Shown piece after piece: positions 40,921 to 49,706 of a DNA stretch of 64,000 bases. This DNA is from Leptolyngbya boryana PCC 6306 (GTDB taxonomy: Bacteria > Cyanobacteriota > Cyanobacteriia > Leptolyngbyales > Leptolyngbyaceae). Under the pieces are notes generated by a model. That model had not been told where the DNA came from, did not search any database, and was given only the letters and a program-made list of their open reading frames with translations. Both the position numbers and the translations under genes were made by a program. Location: the NCBI RefSeq assembly GCF_000353285.1, contig NZ_KB731324.1, forward strand, positions 3,800,577-3,864,576, written 5' to 3'. Positions within the stretch are counted from its first letter, which is position 1. The number at the start of each line of letters is the position of its first letter.

Positions 40921-42303
40921 ATGAATAGTAAAGCTGTGAAACATCAGGAAGAATATTCGCGACTTACGTACTCTCCAGTCGCATCTTCTTCAGTCCGATT
41001 TCAGATCCCGAAGTTTTCTTGGTTACACGCTTTTATTGTGAGCCAATTCATCTTCCAAGTCTCACTTCTGATTCCGGCTATTGCAGAGTTCAGAACACTG
41101 GTTCGGATTGCCGTATTTGGCTTAAGCTTAGCTTTTTTATGGGGAATTCCGAAGACTGGATTAAAGCATCCGGCTAAACCTTGGGCGATCGCTGTGATGT
41201 GCATCATGATGTTGCAGTTCTTTTGGCATCCTTACTTGAGTAGTATTCCAGCCGGAGCTGCTCAATGCCTGATGTACTTAGCGATTCTTGCACCTTTGTT
41301 CTGGGTGAGTCGGCTCGATCTCAAAGAGCGTGATTTTCTTTGGCTGGTCTATCTACTCTGGGGATTTCATGTTCTAAGCTCGATCGTCGGAGTGCTACAA
41401 GTTTACTATCCTGAGATCTTTCAATTTGCCATTTCTTCAAATATTGAAGAAGGCGCGTTCGGAGGTGAACACTTAAAAATCGTAATCGCCAATGGATTGA
41501 TACTCTATCGCCCAACCGGGCTAACGGATTTGCCTGGAGGTGCAGCAACCTCTGGATTTTACGCTTTACTCCTGGGTACAGGTATTGCTTTGCAGCAAGG
41601 GCATCTGATTTTTCGGCTGCTGGGCGTAATCAGTGTGCCGATCGGTCTATTTTGTATCTATCTTTCGCAAATTCGTTCAATCTTCATTCTCGCGCTTGTC
41701 TGCTTAGCTGTGACCGCATTAATTCTATTGCAACTGAAGCGACTCTGGCACCTGACAGCCATGATCGGCGCTGGCATTCTCATTGCGATCGCAACCACAA
41801 CTTGGGCAATGAGTGTAGGAGGATCAGTCACCAGTGAACGATTTTTGTCCCTGATTACTGAGCCACCTGATGCAGTACTGTATCAGAACCGAGGTATTTT
41901 TCTAGAAGAAACAATCACTAAGATCATCCCACAATACCCGCTGGGCGCAGGCTTAGCGCGATGGGGGATGATGAATAACTATTTTGGGAATCAATTGAAT
42001 CCATTGACTCAGCCGATCTGGGCAGAAATTCAGTGGACAGGCTGGGTACTCGATGGCGGCATCCCTTTAGTCATTGCTTATTCAGGTGCGCTGATTGCAG
42101 CGTGCGTCGCAGTCTGGCGAATTATTAGCGATCGCAGGTCATCTCTACAGCTTTGGGGCGCGATTATTCTTGCTCACAACATTGGCGCGATCGCTATTAC
42201 GTTTAACTATGTTCCGTTTATGAGCCAGACCGGAATGGATTTTTGGCTCATCAATTCAGCCCTCTGTGTATCAGCAGCAACGCACATCAAACATGGCAAG
42301 TAA
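40921..42303 (+). CDS. O-antigen ligase/Wzy-type membrane protein
   Basis: A 460-residue integral membrane protein with about 11 helices and one large external loop (about residues 300-360: VTSERFLSLITEPPDAV, LYQNRGIFLEETITKIIPQY, then PLGAGLARWGM). The arrangement and the P-L-G-x-G motif in the loop are those of the Wzy polymerase and WaaL ligase superfamily, which joins lipid-linked sugar repeats. Position after the Wzc gene favours polymerase. The sequence alone cannot separate polymerase from ligase. It is followed by a glycosyltransferase with start 19 bases after the stop. Confidence 0.82.
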   Translation: MNSKAVKHQEEYSRLTYSPVASSSVRFQIPKFSWLHAFIVSQFIFQVSLLIPAIAEFRTLVRIAVFGLSLAFLWGIPKTGLKHPAKPWAIAVMCIMMLQFFWHPYLSSIPAGAAQCLMYLAILAPLFWVSRLDLKERDFLWLVYLLWGFHVLSSIVGVLQVYYPEIFQFAISSNIEEGAFGGEHLKIVIANGLILYRPTGLTDLPGGAATSGFYALLLGTGIALQQGHLIFRLLGVISVPIGLFCIYLSQIRSIFILALVCLAVTALILLQLKRLWHLTAMIGAGILIAIATTTWAMSVGGSVTSERFLSLITEPPDAVLYQNRGIFLEETITKIIPQYPLGAGLARWGMMNNYFGNQLNPLTQPIWAEIQWTGWVLDGGIPLVIAYSGALIAACVAVWRIISDRRSSLQLWGAIILAHNIGAIAITFNYVPFMSQTGMDFWLINSALCVSAATHIKHGK

Positions 42304-42322
42304 TCTTTTTCCGGAGACAACC

Positions 42323-43498
42323 ATGAAATCTTTTCTGCTCGTTGCCGCCGACTTTGTAAAAACAGGCGGAATGGATCGCGCCAACTATGCTCTGGCCGAT
42401 TACTTAGCTCGTCAATCGGTTGAAGTTCATCTTGTCGCGCATCGAGTTGACTCCCAGTTACAAAACTATCCAAACGTTTTCTGGCATCGGGTTCCTAAAA
42501 TTGCAAAGTCTTACTTTTTAGGTGAGTTTCTTCTCAATGCGGCTGGGCAATTCTGGGCAAAGCGCATCACAGCCCAAGGTGGGCGCGTTTTAGTCAATGG
42601 TGGAAATTGCCGTTGGAGTGATGTGAACTGGGTACATTATGTTCATGCTGCCTATCAGCCGAACACCCAAGCTAGCTTTGTACAGCGATTGAAGTGTGCG
42701 TTGACTCATCCAATTTACTGTCAAGCTGAAAAACGCAACTTGAAAAATGCCCGCATTATTATTGCAAATTCGCATCGAACTGTCTCTGATTTGATTCGGT
42801 ATAAGCTCGCAACTCCCGCTAAAATTTGCCCAGTTTACTATGGATCTGATTCATCGAAGTTCTACGCTGCCGGTGTTGAAGAAGTAAAATTCCTGCGTCA
42901 AAAGCTCAATTTGCCTTTAAATCGTTCGATCGTTATTTTTATCGGTGCATTAGGCGATCGACGAAAAGGCTTTGATGTTCTGTTTCAAGCCTGGCAACAG
43001 TTGTGCCAAGACCCAACTTGGGATAGTGATTTGATCGTCGTTGGGCAAGGTGCAGAACTGCCGCGCTGGAGGCAGCGGGTTCGAGATCAGCAATTGAGCG
43101 ATCGCATTCAGTTTCTCGGCTTTCGCTCTGATGTACCGGATCTATTACGGGCTTCAGATTGCTTGATTGCACCGACACGGTACGAAGCTTATGGATTAGG
43201 CGTGCATGAAGCTCTATGCTGCGGAATTCCAGCAATTGTGACTGCAACGGCTGGAGTCGCAGAACGCTATACCCAAGGATTAACAGATTTACTTTTAACC
43301 GATGCGAACAATGTTTCACATCTAATTGATAAGTTGTATCATTGGCGAAGTCATCAAAATTACTACCAGCAAATTCTGCATACGCAAGTTATCCCCCAAT
43401 TGCACCGGGAGACATGGGATCACATGGCAAAGCAGATTGTTGATGCGGTTGAAACTCCGACATCCAGTACGGTTCAGACTCAGTATTCTATGCGATAA
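42323..43498 (+). CDS. Family-4 glycosyltransferase
   Basis: A 391-residue protein from the ATG at 42323 (MKSFLLVAADFVKTGGMDR); GGAG is 7 bases upstream. An upstream ATG at 42266 overlaps the preceding gene and lacks a ribosome site. GT-B marks: GGMDRANYALADYLARQ near the start, IVIFIGALGDRRKGFDVLF in the C-domain, and the donor-binding segment APTRYEAYGLGVHEALCCG then PAIVTATAGVAERY with the E-x7-E pattern. It is inferred to add a sugar to the polymer made by this locus. The next gene begins 18 bases on. Confidence 0.9.
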   Translation: MKSFLLVAADFVKTGGMDRANYALADYLARQSVEVHLVAHRVDSQLQNYPNVFWHRVPKIAKSYFLGEFLLNAAGQFWAKRITAQGGRVLVNGGNCRWSDVNWVHYVHAAYQPNTQASFVQRLKCALTHPIYCQAEKRNLKNARIIIANSHRTVSDLIRYKLATPAKICPVYYGSDSSKFYAAGVEEVKFLRQKLNLPLNRSIVIFIGALGDRRKGFDVLFQAWQQLCQDPTWDSDLIVVGQGAELPRWRQRVRDQQLSDRIQFLGFRSDVPDLLRASDCLIAPTRYEAYGLGVHEALCCGIPAIVTATAGVAERYTQGLTDLLLTDANNVSHLIDKLYHWRSHQNYYQQILHTQVIPQLHRETWDHMAKQIVDAVETPTSSTVQTQYSMR

Positions 43499-43515
43499 AA
43501 GCCGAGGACACTTCG

Positions 43516-44571
43516 ATGAAAAAAACGGTAGCCTGCTCTGCTCCTTATGATGTGGGAGGACTGGGACAACACTTCTCATTTATTGTCGAAGAAGCGCGAT
43601 CGCAGAATCGCTTGATCGAGTACTATACTCCGCGTCCGAAAGCAGAGGATGCCATTGGAAGAACCGTTGAAATCTCAAATCGCCGCAAACTCTTGTTTCG
43701 TTGTCCTCCGCTTCGGTTTAGTCCAGGTTGGATTAATTATTACTTTAATGATTGGTTCGATCGCGCTGTTGCTGCCTCACTTCGCCCAGCAGATGAATTT
43801 GAGACAGGGTGTGCTGGACAAGCTTTTCATTCTTTTAAACGCGCGCGTCAGCTAGGATATCGCGTTCTCGCACTGCAAGCAGATAACAGTCATATCAACA
43901 ATGTGGCTCGGCAACATCTCAAAGCAATTCGAGATTTTGGTATTGAAGCAAGTTGGCTGAATGATGCACATCGCCAAAAAATTCTGCAGGCTTATGAGGA
44001 AGCAGATATTATTCATGTTGCCTCTAGTTATAGTTATGAGTCGTTTCTCAGAGCAGGCGTGCCAGAATCTAAGTTAAATATCCGACAGTTCTCTGTCCAT
44101 CCTCGATTTGTGCCACCTGCTCAACCTTGTAACGACGGAAAGTTTCGGGTTGTCTATTCGGGAACGCTGAGCGTGGCGAAGGGAATTCCTGTGCTGCTCG
44201 AAGCCTTTTCTCGCCTTCAAGGGTGTGATACGGAACTGATTTTAATCGGCGGCTCAACGACTCGGGGTATGCGGCTCTATTTAGAAGCCTGGCAAAAACG
44301 AGACTGTCGGATTCGGATTGCTCCCGGTGATCCGTTACCTCATTTGCAGCGTGCCAGTGTGTATGTTCATCCTTCGTATGAAGATGGATTTTCCTATGCT
44401 CCAATGGAAGCGATCGCGTGTGGCGTGCCAGCTATTGTCACAGAAGACACAGGCATGAAAGAACATATCCAGCCAGGGATCAATGGTTATATTGTGCCAA
44501 CTGGAGACTGGGAAGCACTGCTCGACCAGCTGAAAAGCTTACAAAAATCTTCGTTACTCTCTCTCATCTAA
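43516..44571 (+). CDS. Family-4 glycosyltransferase
   Basis: A 351-residue protein with GT-B fold. N-terminal segment MKKTVACSAPYDVGGLGQHF; the C-domain begins FRVVYSGTLSVAKGIPVLLE and has LILIGGSTTRGMRLYLEAW, then VYVHPSYEDGFSYAPMEAIA with the E-x7-E motif, followed by PAIVTEDTGMKEH. The N-domain is short and carries LALQADNSHINNVARQH, whose acidic and amide residues suggest the acceptor site. Donor unknown. It is closely packed between the two neighbours; the following FkbM gene starts 5 bases after its stop. Confidence 0.88.
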   Translation: MKKTVACSAPYDVGGLGQHFSFIVEEARSQNRLIEYYTPRPKAEDAIGRTVEISNRRKLLFRCPPLRFSPGWINYYFNDWFDRAVAASLRPADEFETGCAGQAFHSFKRARQLGYRVLALQADNSHINNVARQHLKAIRDFGIEASWLNDAHRQKILQAYEEADIIHVASSYSYESFLRAGVPESKLNIRQFSVHPRFVPPAQPCNDGKFRVVYSGTLSVAKGIPVLLEAFSRLQGCDTELILIGGSTTRGMRLYLEAWQKRDCRIRIAPGDPLPHLQRASVYVHPSYEDGFSYAPMEAIACGVPAIVTEDTGMKEHIQPGINGYIVPTGDWEALLDQLKSLQKSSLLSLI

Positions 44572-44576
44572 TTCCT

Positions 44577-45512
44577 ATGCAACTGGCGATTACTCGTACT
44601 CCAAACACCGTTGAGAAATGCATCTTGCATTCTGTGAGCCATCTTTTTCGCTACTGGGTGAAGAGAGGGCGTAATCTACTCTTTTGGGCTGTCCCGCAGG
44701 ATGCAATTTTTGACTATGATTTTACTGTCTTAGAGCAAGGCAAACCTTACTCAGGTAATCTCAAATTTGGCATTGATTATCAAGTCTTCTTTTCGCAGCC
44801 TTATGAACCCCAAAATGCTCAAATTTTGACTACGATAGCAACTTGCCTTGCTCAATTTCGCCGTTCGGTTCATTTTATTGATGTTGGTGCAAACGTCGGC
44901 TTTACTTCTAATTTGATGTTGGGCAAAGTCGATTCGATTCATAGCTTTGAGCCACATCCTAAAATTTTTCAATCACTGCTTGCAAAATGGAAGAATTACG
45001 CCGATCACACTTGGCAAATTCACCCCTTTGGACTAGGGGCACAGGAAATCGAGCTAGCATACTACGAACCTGCTTCTCACAATACGGGAACAGGTTCTTT
45101 CGTAGCGGGTGCATCTTGGAATCAGAATATTCCGATTGCTCTACCGATTCGCAAAGGTGATCAAGTTTTGACTGAGCTTGAAGTTTCTGAAGTTGCTCTA
45201 ATCAAGATTGATGTAGAAGGATTTGAACCTTTCGTACTTCAAGGACTTTCAGAAACCCTCAAACGCGATCGACCTGTGATTTTGATGGAGCTTTCAACGC
45301 TGACCGATCAAATTTTGAAGGAGCACAACCTCTCTTTACAAGCACTGCTGTATGAAGATGCGATCGCAGTCGCAATCCACCCTCAGACTCACGGAAAATT
45401 TCAGCTAGAAGTGCAAGATTTCAGCCAGCTTGAATCTAGACATCAAGACATTCTGATTTTGCCTGCTGAACAGGCTAAGGTAATTTTGGAACAGTTCGAG
45501 AGCTTGAGATGA
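44577..45512 (+). CDS. FkbM-family methyltransferase
   Basis: A 311-residue protein from the ATG at 44577 (MQLAITRTPNTVEKCILHS). SAM-binding motif I in VHFIDVGANVGFTSNLM, motif II in IHSFEPHPKIFQSLLAK, and IKIDVEGFEPFVLQGLSET, typical of FkbM-type O-methyltransferases acting on sugars or other acceptors. The N-terminal 90 residues hold helices with no known function. It overlaps the next gene by 4 bases (ATGA). It likely methylates a sugar residue of the polymer; a second FkbM gene lies at 52328. Confidence 0.88.
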   Translation: MQLAITRTPNTVEKCILHSVSHLFRYWVKRGRNLLFWAVPQDAIFDYDFTVLEQGKPYSGNLKFGIDYQVFFSQPYEPQNAQILTTIATCLAQFRRSVHFIDVGANVGFTSNLMLGKVDSIHSFEPHPKIFQSLLAKWKNYADHTWQIHPFGLGAQEIELAYYEPASHNTGTGSFVAGASWNQNIPIALPIRKGDQVLTELEVSEVALIKIDVEGFEPFVLQGLSETLKRDRPVILMELSTLTDQILKEHNLSLQALLYEDAIAVAIHPQTHGKFQLEVQDFSQLESRHQDILILPAEQAKVILEQFESLR

Positions 45513-46675
45513 TTATTGGACATTACATTCATCATCTTGAAGGTCAAGGGGGAGTCGAGGTCTATCTGAGACGGATTGCAGGGGCACAACAAGCCGCTGG
45601 TCATACTGTCTATTACTTTTCTAAGTACACAAGTCCATCAGACCACAATTCAGCGATCGCAGCAGAGACAGAAGCATCGTTATACGAACAAGCAAAACGT
45701 CTAGGAGTGGAGCTTTTACATCTTCATGCTAGTGTGAGCCTTGCGCCTCCCGAAGACTTTGTGACGATTAGAACAATGCATGGACATCAGGCTTACTGTC
45801 CAAGCGGAAGTAAATACTTAAAGCGACAAGGAACTCCTTGCGATCGCGCTTATAGTTTGCAGGGGTGTTTGTGGGGGCATCTGATTGATCACTGTGGAAG
45901 TATCCGTCCCCACCGATTAGCGGAGAACTTCCAGACGTTGTGCAATGAGAAGCGAATTCTAGCAAAAATTCCAGTTTTGACGAATAGCGAGTTTGTCACA
46001 GAACACATGATTGCCGAAGGTTATCCACCTCATTTAATTCACACACTATACGTGTGTGCAACAGAAGTCGCGCATGTTCAAGAGCCACCTCAAATCGGAA
46101 TTCCTCACTTCGCGTTTTTAGGGCGCTTAGTTCCTGAAAAAGGAGTAGTTTGGTTGCTTCGCGCGCTCGCACAAGTTAACGTGCCAGTTCATCTCGATAT
46201 TGCAGGAGTTGGCAATCAAACTGCAACCTTGCAAACGATGATTCAACAGCTTGGTTTAGCAGATCGAGTCACCTTGCATGGCTGGCTCAATATGGAAGCA
46301 AGTTATCAACTGATTCAGCGATCGAGAGCTTTAATTTTTCCATCGGTTTGGCACGAGCCTGCTGGACTTGTCGCTTATGAAGCGATGCTCAATGCGAGAG
46401 CGACGATTGCCAGCCGGGTTGGAGGCATTCCTGAAGGCGTTTTGGATGGAGTCACAGGATTGCTTGTTGAGCCAAACGATATTGCAGGATTAGCTAATCA
46501 TATAGAACGTCTAGCAACTGATTGGGCTTTGGCAAAGCAACTTGGCGAAAATGGTCGGCGCATGGCACAACAATCCTTTGGGCTGCAAAATCATATGCAA
46601 AAATTGATGCAGTTTTATGAACAGGTGATGAGATCGAGCAAAGATCAGCCTCTCGGCTTGAGCAATTGCTCGTAG
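45509..46675 (+). CDS. Family-4 glycosyltransferase
   Basis: A 388-residue protein overlapping the preceding gene by 4 bases. GT-B marks: IIGHYIHHLEGQGGVEVYLR, ELLHLHASVSLA, FVTIRTMHGHQAYCPSGSKY with cysteines in the next loop (CDRAYSLQGCLWGHLIDHCG). The C-domain starts HFAFLGRLVPEKGVVWLLRA and continues with VTLHGWLNMEASYQLI and the donor segment FPSVWHEPAGLVAYEAML with E-x7-E, then TIASRVGGIPE. The cysteine-containing insert after the acceptor loop resembles that of several bacterial GT4 enzymes that bind zinc. The intergenic region after it carries the first copy of a direct repeat. Confidence 0.9.
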   Translation: MIIGHYIHHLEGQGGVEVYLRRIAGAQQAAGHTVYYFSKYTSPSDHNSAIAAETEASLYEQAKRLGVELLHLHASVSLAPPEDFVTIRTMHGHQAYCPSGSKYLKRQGTPCDRAYSLQGCLWGHLIDHCGSIRPHRLAENFQTLCNEKRILAKIPVLTNSEFVTEHMIAEGYPPHLIHTLYVCATEVAHVQEPPQIGIPHFAFLGRLVPEKGVVWLLRALAQVNVPVHLDIAGVGNQTATLQTMIQQLGLADRVTLHGWLNMEASYQLIQRSRALIFPSVWHEPAGLVAYEAMLNARATIASRVGGIPEGVLDGVTGLLVEPNDIAGLANHIERLATDWALAKQLGENGRRMAQQSFGLQNHMQKLMQFYEQVMRSSKDQPLGLSNCS

Positions 46676-46712
46676 TTTCACGGAATGAACTGCAATATAG
46701 AAGGTGCAAGCC

Positions 46713-46806
46713 GTAATCTCACGGGCGATTTTACACGCACTTCTTGATTGAATGATGAGTCATCTCAGTCCGTAATCCTGCTGAAAATATAACGTACTCT
46801 AAAATC
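46713..46806 (+). repeat. Direct repeat, copy 1 (left of the acetyltransferase)
   Basis: A 94-bp element that recurs at 47471-47564. The two copies share an exact 35-bp core starting GTCATCTCAGTCCGTAATCC (here 46759-46793) and flanking parts with about a dozen differences. They bracket the acetyltransferase gene. No open frame or inverted termini were seen. Confidence 0.85.
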
Positions 46807-46874
46807 CTAAAAAAAGATACTGTTCAAATTTTCATGCAGTATTAAACCGAAAGTGTTCTTCTTTTACCAATATC

Positions 46875-47462
46875 ATGGTTGCTTTAGCCCCAGATTTTCA
46901 GAAAACCGCCTTTAAGTTCTTGATTGGGTTGAAGTACATTGCAGTAGAAGCAGTTTTGTATGTTGCAAATCATATTCTTAATAAGCTCCCTTCTCATCAT
47001 CTGCGGCTGTTCTACTATCGGCATTTTTTGAGATTCCGGATTGGGCAAGGGAGCTTTATTTTCTTAGGAACCTGCTTTGATGCCAAAAATGGTTTTATCA
47101 TGGGCGATAATTCGGTGATTAATCAGAAATGTCGTATCGACACACGGGGTGGAGTCACGATCGGTAGAAATGTCTCTATTTCTGCTGAGGTTTGTATTCT
47201 GACCGCAGATCATAACTTGCAGTGCTCTGAATTCTTAGGACAAGTACGCCCTGTTGTGATTGAAGACTATGTGTTTATCGGGACACGCGCTATGATCCTG
47301 CCAGGCGTAACGTTAGGCGAAGGGTGTGCTGTTGCCGCTGGTGCTGTTGTGACGCGCAATGTTCCAGCTTTTACGATCGTTGGGGGCATTCCAGCAAAGC
47401 CGATTGGAACTCGCTCAACCGAATTAAGCTATACGATTCACTACAATCGATTATTTAACTGA
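46875..47462 (+). CDS. Hexapeptide-repeat acetyltransferase
   Basis: A 195-residue protein with a left-handed beta-helix made of hexapeptide repeats: VINQKCRIDTRGGVTIGRNV, SISAEVCILTADHN with the catalytic histidine, IEDYVFIGTRAMILPGVTLG and AVAAGAVVTRNVPAFTIVGG, then IPAKPIG. It has an N-terminal membrane-associated helix (residues 10-35). Typical targets are hydroxyl groups of sugars in extracellular polysaccharides. The gene is flanked by direct repeats and may have been inserted as a unit. It ends 9 bases before the second repeat. Confidence 0.9.
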   Translation: MVALAPDFQKTAFKFLIGLKYIAVEAVLYVANHILNKLPSHHLRLFYYRHFLRFRIGQGSFIFLGTCFDAKNGFIMGDNSVINQKCRIDTRGGVTIGRNVSISAEVCILTADHNLQCSEFLGQVRPVVIEDYVFIGTRAMILPGVTLGEGCAVAAGAVVTRNVPAFTIVGGIPAKPIGTRSTELSYTIHYNRLFN

Positions 47463-47470
47463 ATAATCTA

Positions 47471-47564
47471 GTAATTCTACAGGCGATTTTATACGAACTC
47501 GCTGATTGAATGATTCAGTCATCTCAGTCCGTAATCCTGCTGAAAATATAACTTGCTCTAAATC
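47471..47564 (+). repeat. Direct repeat, copy 2 (right of the acetyltransferase)
   Basis: The second copy of the 94-bp element; the exact 35-bp core is at 47518-47552, 759 bases from that of copy 1. It ends 14 bases before the start of the ABC-permease gene, so it forms the whole leader of the ABC exporter. Confidence 0.85.
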
Positions 47565-47578
47565 AGGAATCAACAGAA

Positions 47579-48403
47579 ATGCACTTAGAAGAGTTAACGC
47601 TGGAAGCGGGGCGCATCGATCGACAATATTGGAGAGATTTGTGGAAGTACCGTGAACTCCTGTATTTCTTAGCTTGGCGAGATATTTTAGTCCGGTATAA
47701 ACAGACTGCGATCGGCATTGCTTGGGCGCTGTTACGTCCCTTGTTAACCATGATCGTCTTCTCAGTGATCTTTGGTGGATTAGCAAAACTTCCCGCTCAA
47801 GGTGTGCCCTATCCGATTCTTGTGTTCTCTGCAATGCTGCCCTGGCAGTTCTTCTCTAATGCTCTAAGCGACTCTAGCAATAGCTTAACTGCCAATTCAA
47901 ATCTGCTCTCCAAAGTCTACTTTCCTAGGCTGCTTGTTCCGATGAGTAGTGTAATTGTCAGCTTTGTAGACTTCCTGATTTCCGGAATGGTCTTACTCGG
48001 ATTAATGGCATGGTATAACTTTGTGCCCAACTGGCGGATTCTGACCCTTCCGGCTTTTATTCTCATTGCTTTTGCTGCTGCGATTGGTGCAGGGTTATGG
48101 CTAGCAGCATTGAATGTGAAGTACCGAGATTTTCGATATATTGTTCCTTTTATCGTTCAATTTGGATTGTATGTGTCGCCTGTGGGATTTAGCAGTAATA
48201 TTGTCCCAGAACAATGGCGCTGGCTCTATTCACTCAATCCGATGGTCGGCGTGATAGATGGATTTCGCTGGGCGATTTTGGGTGAAAATGCAACACTGCA
48301 TTTACCTGGATTTATCACATCTCTAACCTTGGTGCTGCTGCTGCTGATTAGCGGAATCCGCTATTTCCGCAAGATGGAAGAATCCTTCGCAGATATCATT
48401 TAG
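47579..48403 (+). CDS. ABC-2 polysaccharide exporter, membrane permease (Wzm type)
   Basis: A 274-residue protein with six membrane helices and the signature of polysaccharide ABC-2 permeases: YFLAWRDILVRYKQTAIG near residue 38, RPLLTMIVFSVIFGGLAKL, LPWQFFSNALSDSSNSL and LNVKYRDFRYIVPFIVQF. It forms the translocation channel with the ATP-binding protein encoded 40 bases downstream. It exports lipid-linked or reducing-end-modified polymer across the plasma membrane. The start ATG follows the second direct repeat. Confidence 0.92.
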   Translation: MHLEELTLEAGRIDRQYWRDLWKYRELLYFLAWRDILVRYKQTAIGIAWALLRPLLTMIVFSVIFGGLAKLPAQGVPYPILVFSAMLPWQFFSNALSDSSNSLTANSNLLSKVYFPRLLVPMSSVIVSFVDFLISGMVLLGLMAWYNFVPNWRILTLPAFILIAFAAAIGAGLWLAALNVKYRDFRYIVPFIVQFGLYVSPVGFSSNIVPEQWRWLYSLNPMVGVIDGFRWAILGENATLHLPGFITSLTLVLLLLISGIRYFRKMEESFADII

Positions 48404-48443
48404 TTTTCTAGACGTTGAGAATTGATGAAAAGGAGTTTGATGC

Positions 48444-49706
48444 ATGTCTAGCCCAGCAATTCGAGTTGAAAATCTCGGTAAGAAATATATGCTGCGGCAT
48501 CAGAAAGGAGAGCACTATGTGGCGTTGCGAGACGTACTCGTCAAGCGTGCGCGCTCAGTGTTCAATCCTTTGACCCGATTGTCTCAATCTTCTCGCGATC
48601 GCGAGGAATTTTGGGCACTGCAAGATGTGTCATTTGAAATTCAACAAGGCGATCGTGTTGGCATCATTGGTCGCAACGGGGCTGGAAAATCTACTTTACT
48701 GAAGATCCTGAGTCGAATTACGCGACCGACAACCGGAAAGATCCGCCTGCGGGGACGAGTTGCGAGCTTATTAGAAGTTGGAACTGGATTTCATCCTGAA
48801 CTGACAGGACGTGAAAATATCTTTCTCAACGGCGCGATTCTCGGCATGAGTAAAGCCGAGATTCAACGCAAGTTTGATGAAATCGTTGCGTTTGCAGAAA
48901 TTGAGAAGTTTTTAGATACGCCTGTCAAGCGGTATTCCTCTGGAATGTATGTGCGGCTTGCATTTGCTGTTGCTGCTCACTTAGAACCAGAAATTCTGAT
49001 TGTGGATGAAGTGCTAGCAGTTGGAGATGCACAGTTTCAAAAGAAGTGCTTAACCAAGATGGATACAGTTGCAGAAGAAGGCAGAACTGTTTTATTTGTC
49101 AGCCATAACATTGCTGTGATGCAGAACCTTTGTAATCAAGCCATTTGGCTTAGAGATGGGCAGATTGTCCTATCTGGCTCAATTCGCACCGTGGCTGACC
49201 AATACTTAGGCTCTACGTTTCAGTCTACCAATCCAGTTATTAATCTTCGCACAGCAGAGCGAAAGTATTGTGCCGAAGATAAACTGCGACTGTTAGCCAT
49301 AACCTTCAATCAGGGTCGAGAGATTTTGTATGGAGAGACGTTGACGATTCAACTTGAGTACGAAGCCTACCGACCCATTCAGGAAGTTGCATTTGGAATC
49401 GGCTTCAATTCACTTGCAGGAACTCGACTGATGACTCTCGATAGTGAAGTGTCTGGTCGTTTCTGGAACTTCTCACGAGATACTGGCACAATTCAAATGC
49501 AGTTAGAAAACCTTCCTCTTCAGCCAGGTCGCTATCTGATTGATCTGGTTGCTCGGTTGGAGTCTGGCAGAATCTTGGACTATTTACCTGGATGCTGGCA
49601 GATAGAGGTTTTGCCAGGTTTACAGACTCCAAATATTCTGCTCCGGGATTCAGGGGGCGTGCAGTTGCGATCGCATTGGCAGCACTTAGCCGTTGCTAGA
49701 GTTTGA
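48444..49706 (+). CDS. ABC polysaccharide exporter, ATPase (Wzt type) with C-terminal domain
   Basis: A 420-residue protein. Nucleotide-binding domain (residues 1-245): Walker A in IIGRNGAGKSTLLKIL, signature YSSGMYVRLAFAVA, Walker B EILIVDEVLAVGD with the switch histidine in LFVSHNIAVMQ. The 65-residue insert between the first strands and the Walker A (RSVFNPLTRLSQSSRDREE) is that of Wzt/TagH-type exporters. Residues 260-420 form a beta-sandwich C-terminal domain, which in Wzt-type proteins recognises the modified chain end of the polymer. This suggests export of a chain with a specific terminal group, such as a methyl or phosphate. Its 3' end overlaps the facing gene by 11 bases. Confidence 0.93.
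   Translation: MSSPAIRVENLGKKYMLRHQKGEHYVALRDVLVKRARSVFNPLTRLSQSSRDREEFWALQDVSFEIQQGDRVGIIGRNGAGKSTLLKILSRITRPTTGKIRLRGRVASLLEVGTGFHPELTGRENIFLNGAILGMSKAEIQRKFDEIVAFAEIEKFLDTPVKRYSSGMYVRLAFAVAAHLEPEILIVDEVLAVGDAQFQKKCLTKMDTVAEEGRTVLFVSHNIAVMQNLCNQAIWLRDGQIVLSGSIRTVADQYLGSTFQSTNPVINLRTAERKYCAEDKLRLLAITFNQGREILYGETLTIQLEYEAYRPIQEVAFGIGFNSLAGTRLMTLDSEVSGRFWNFSRDTGTIQMQLENLPLQPGRYLIDLVARLESGRILDYLPGCWQIEVLPGLQTPNILLRDSGGVQLRSHWQHLAVARV

Noticed and set aside
46713-47564. The repeats plus acetyltransferase as an insertion sequence
   Set aside because: No transposase, no inverted terminal repeats and no target-site duplication are visible; the enclosed gene is an ordinary hexapeptide acetyltransferase.
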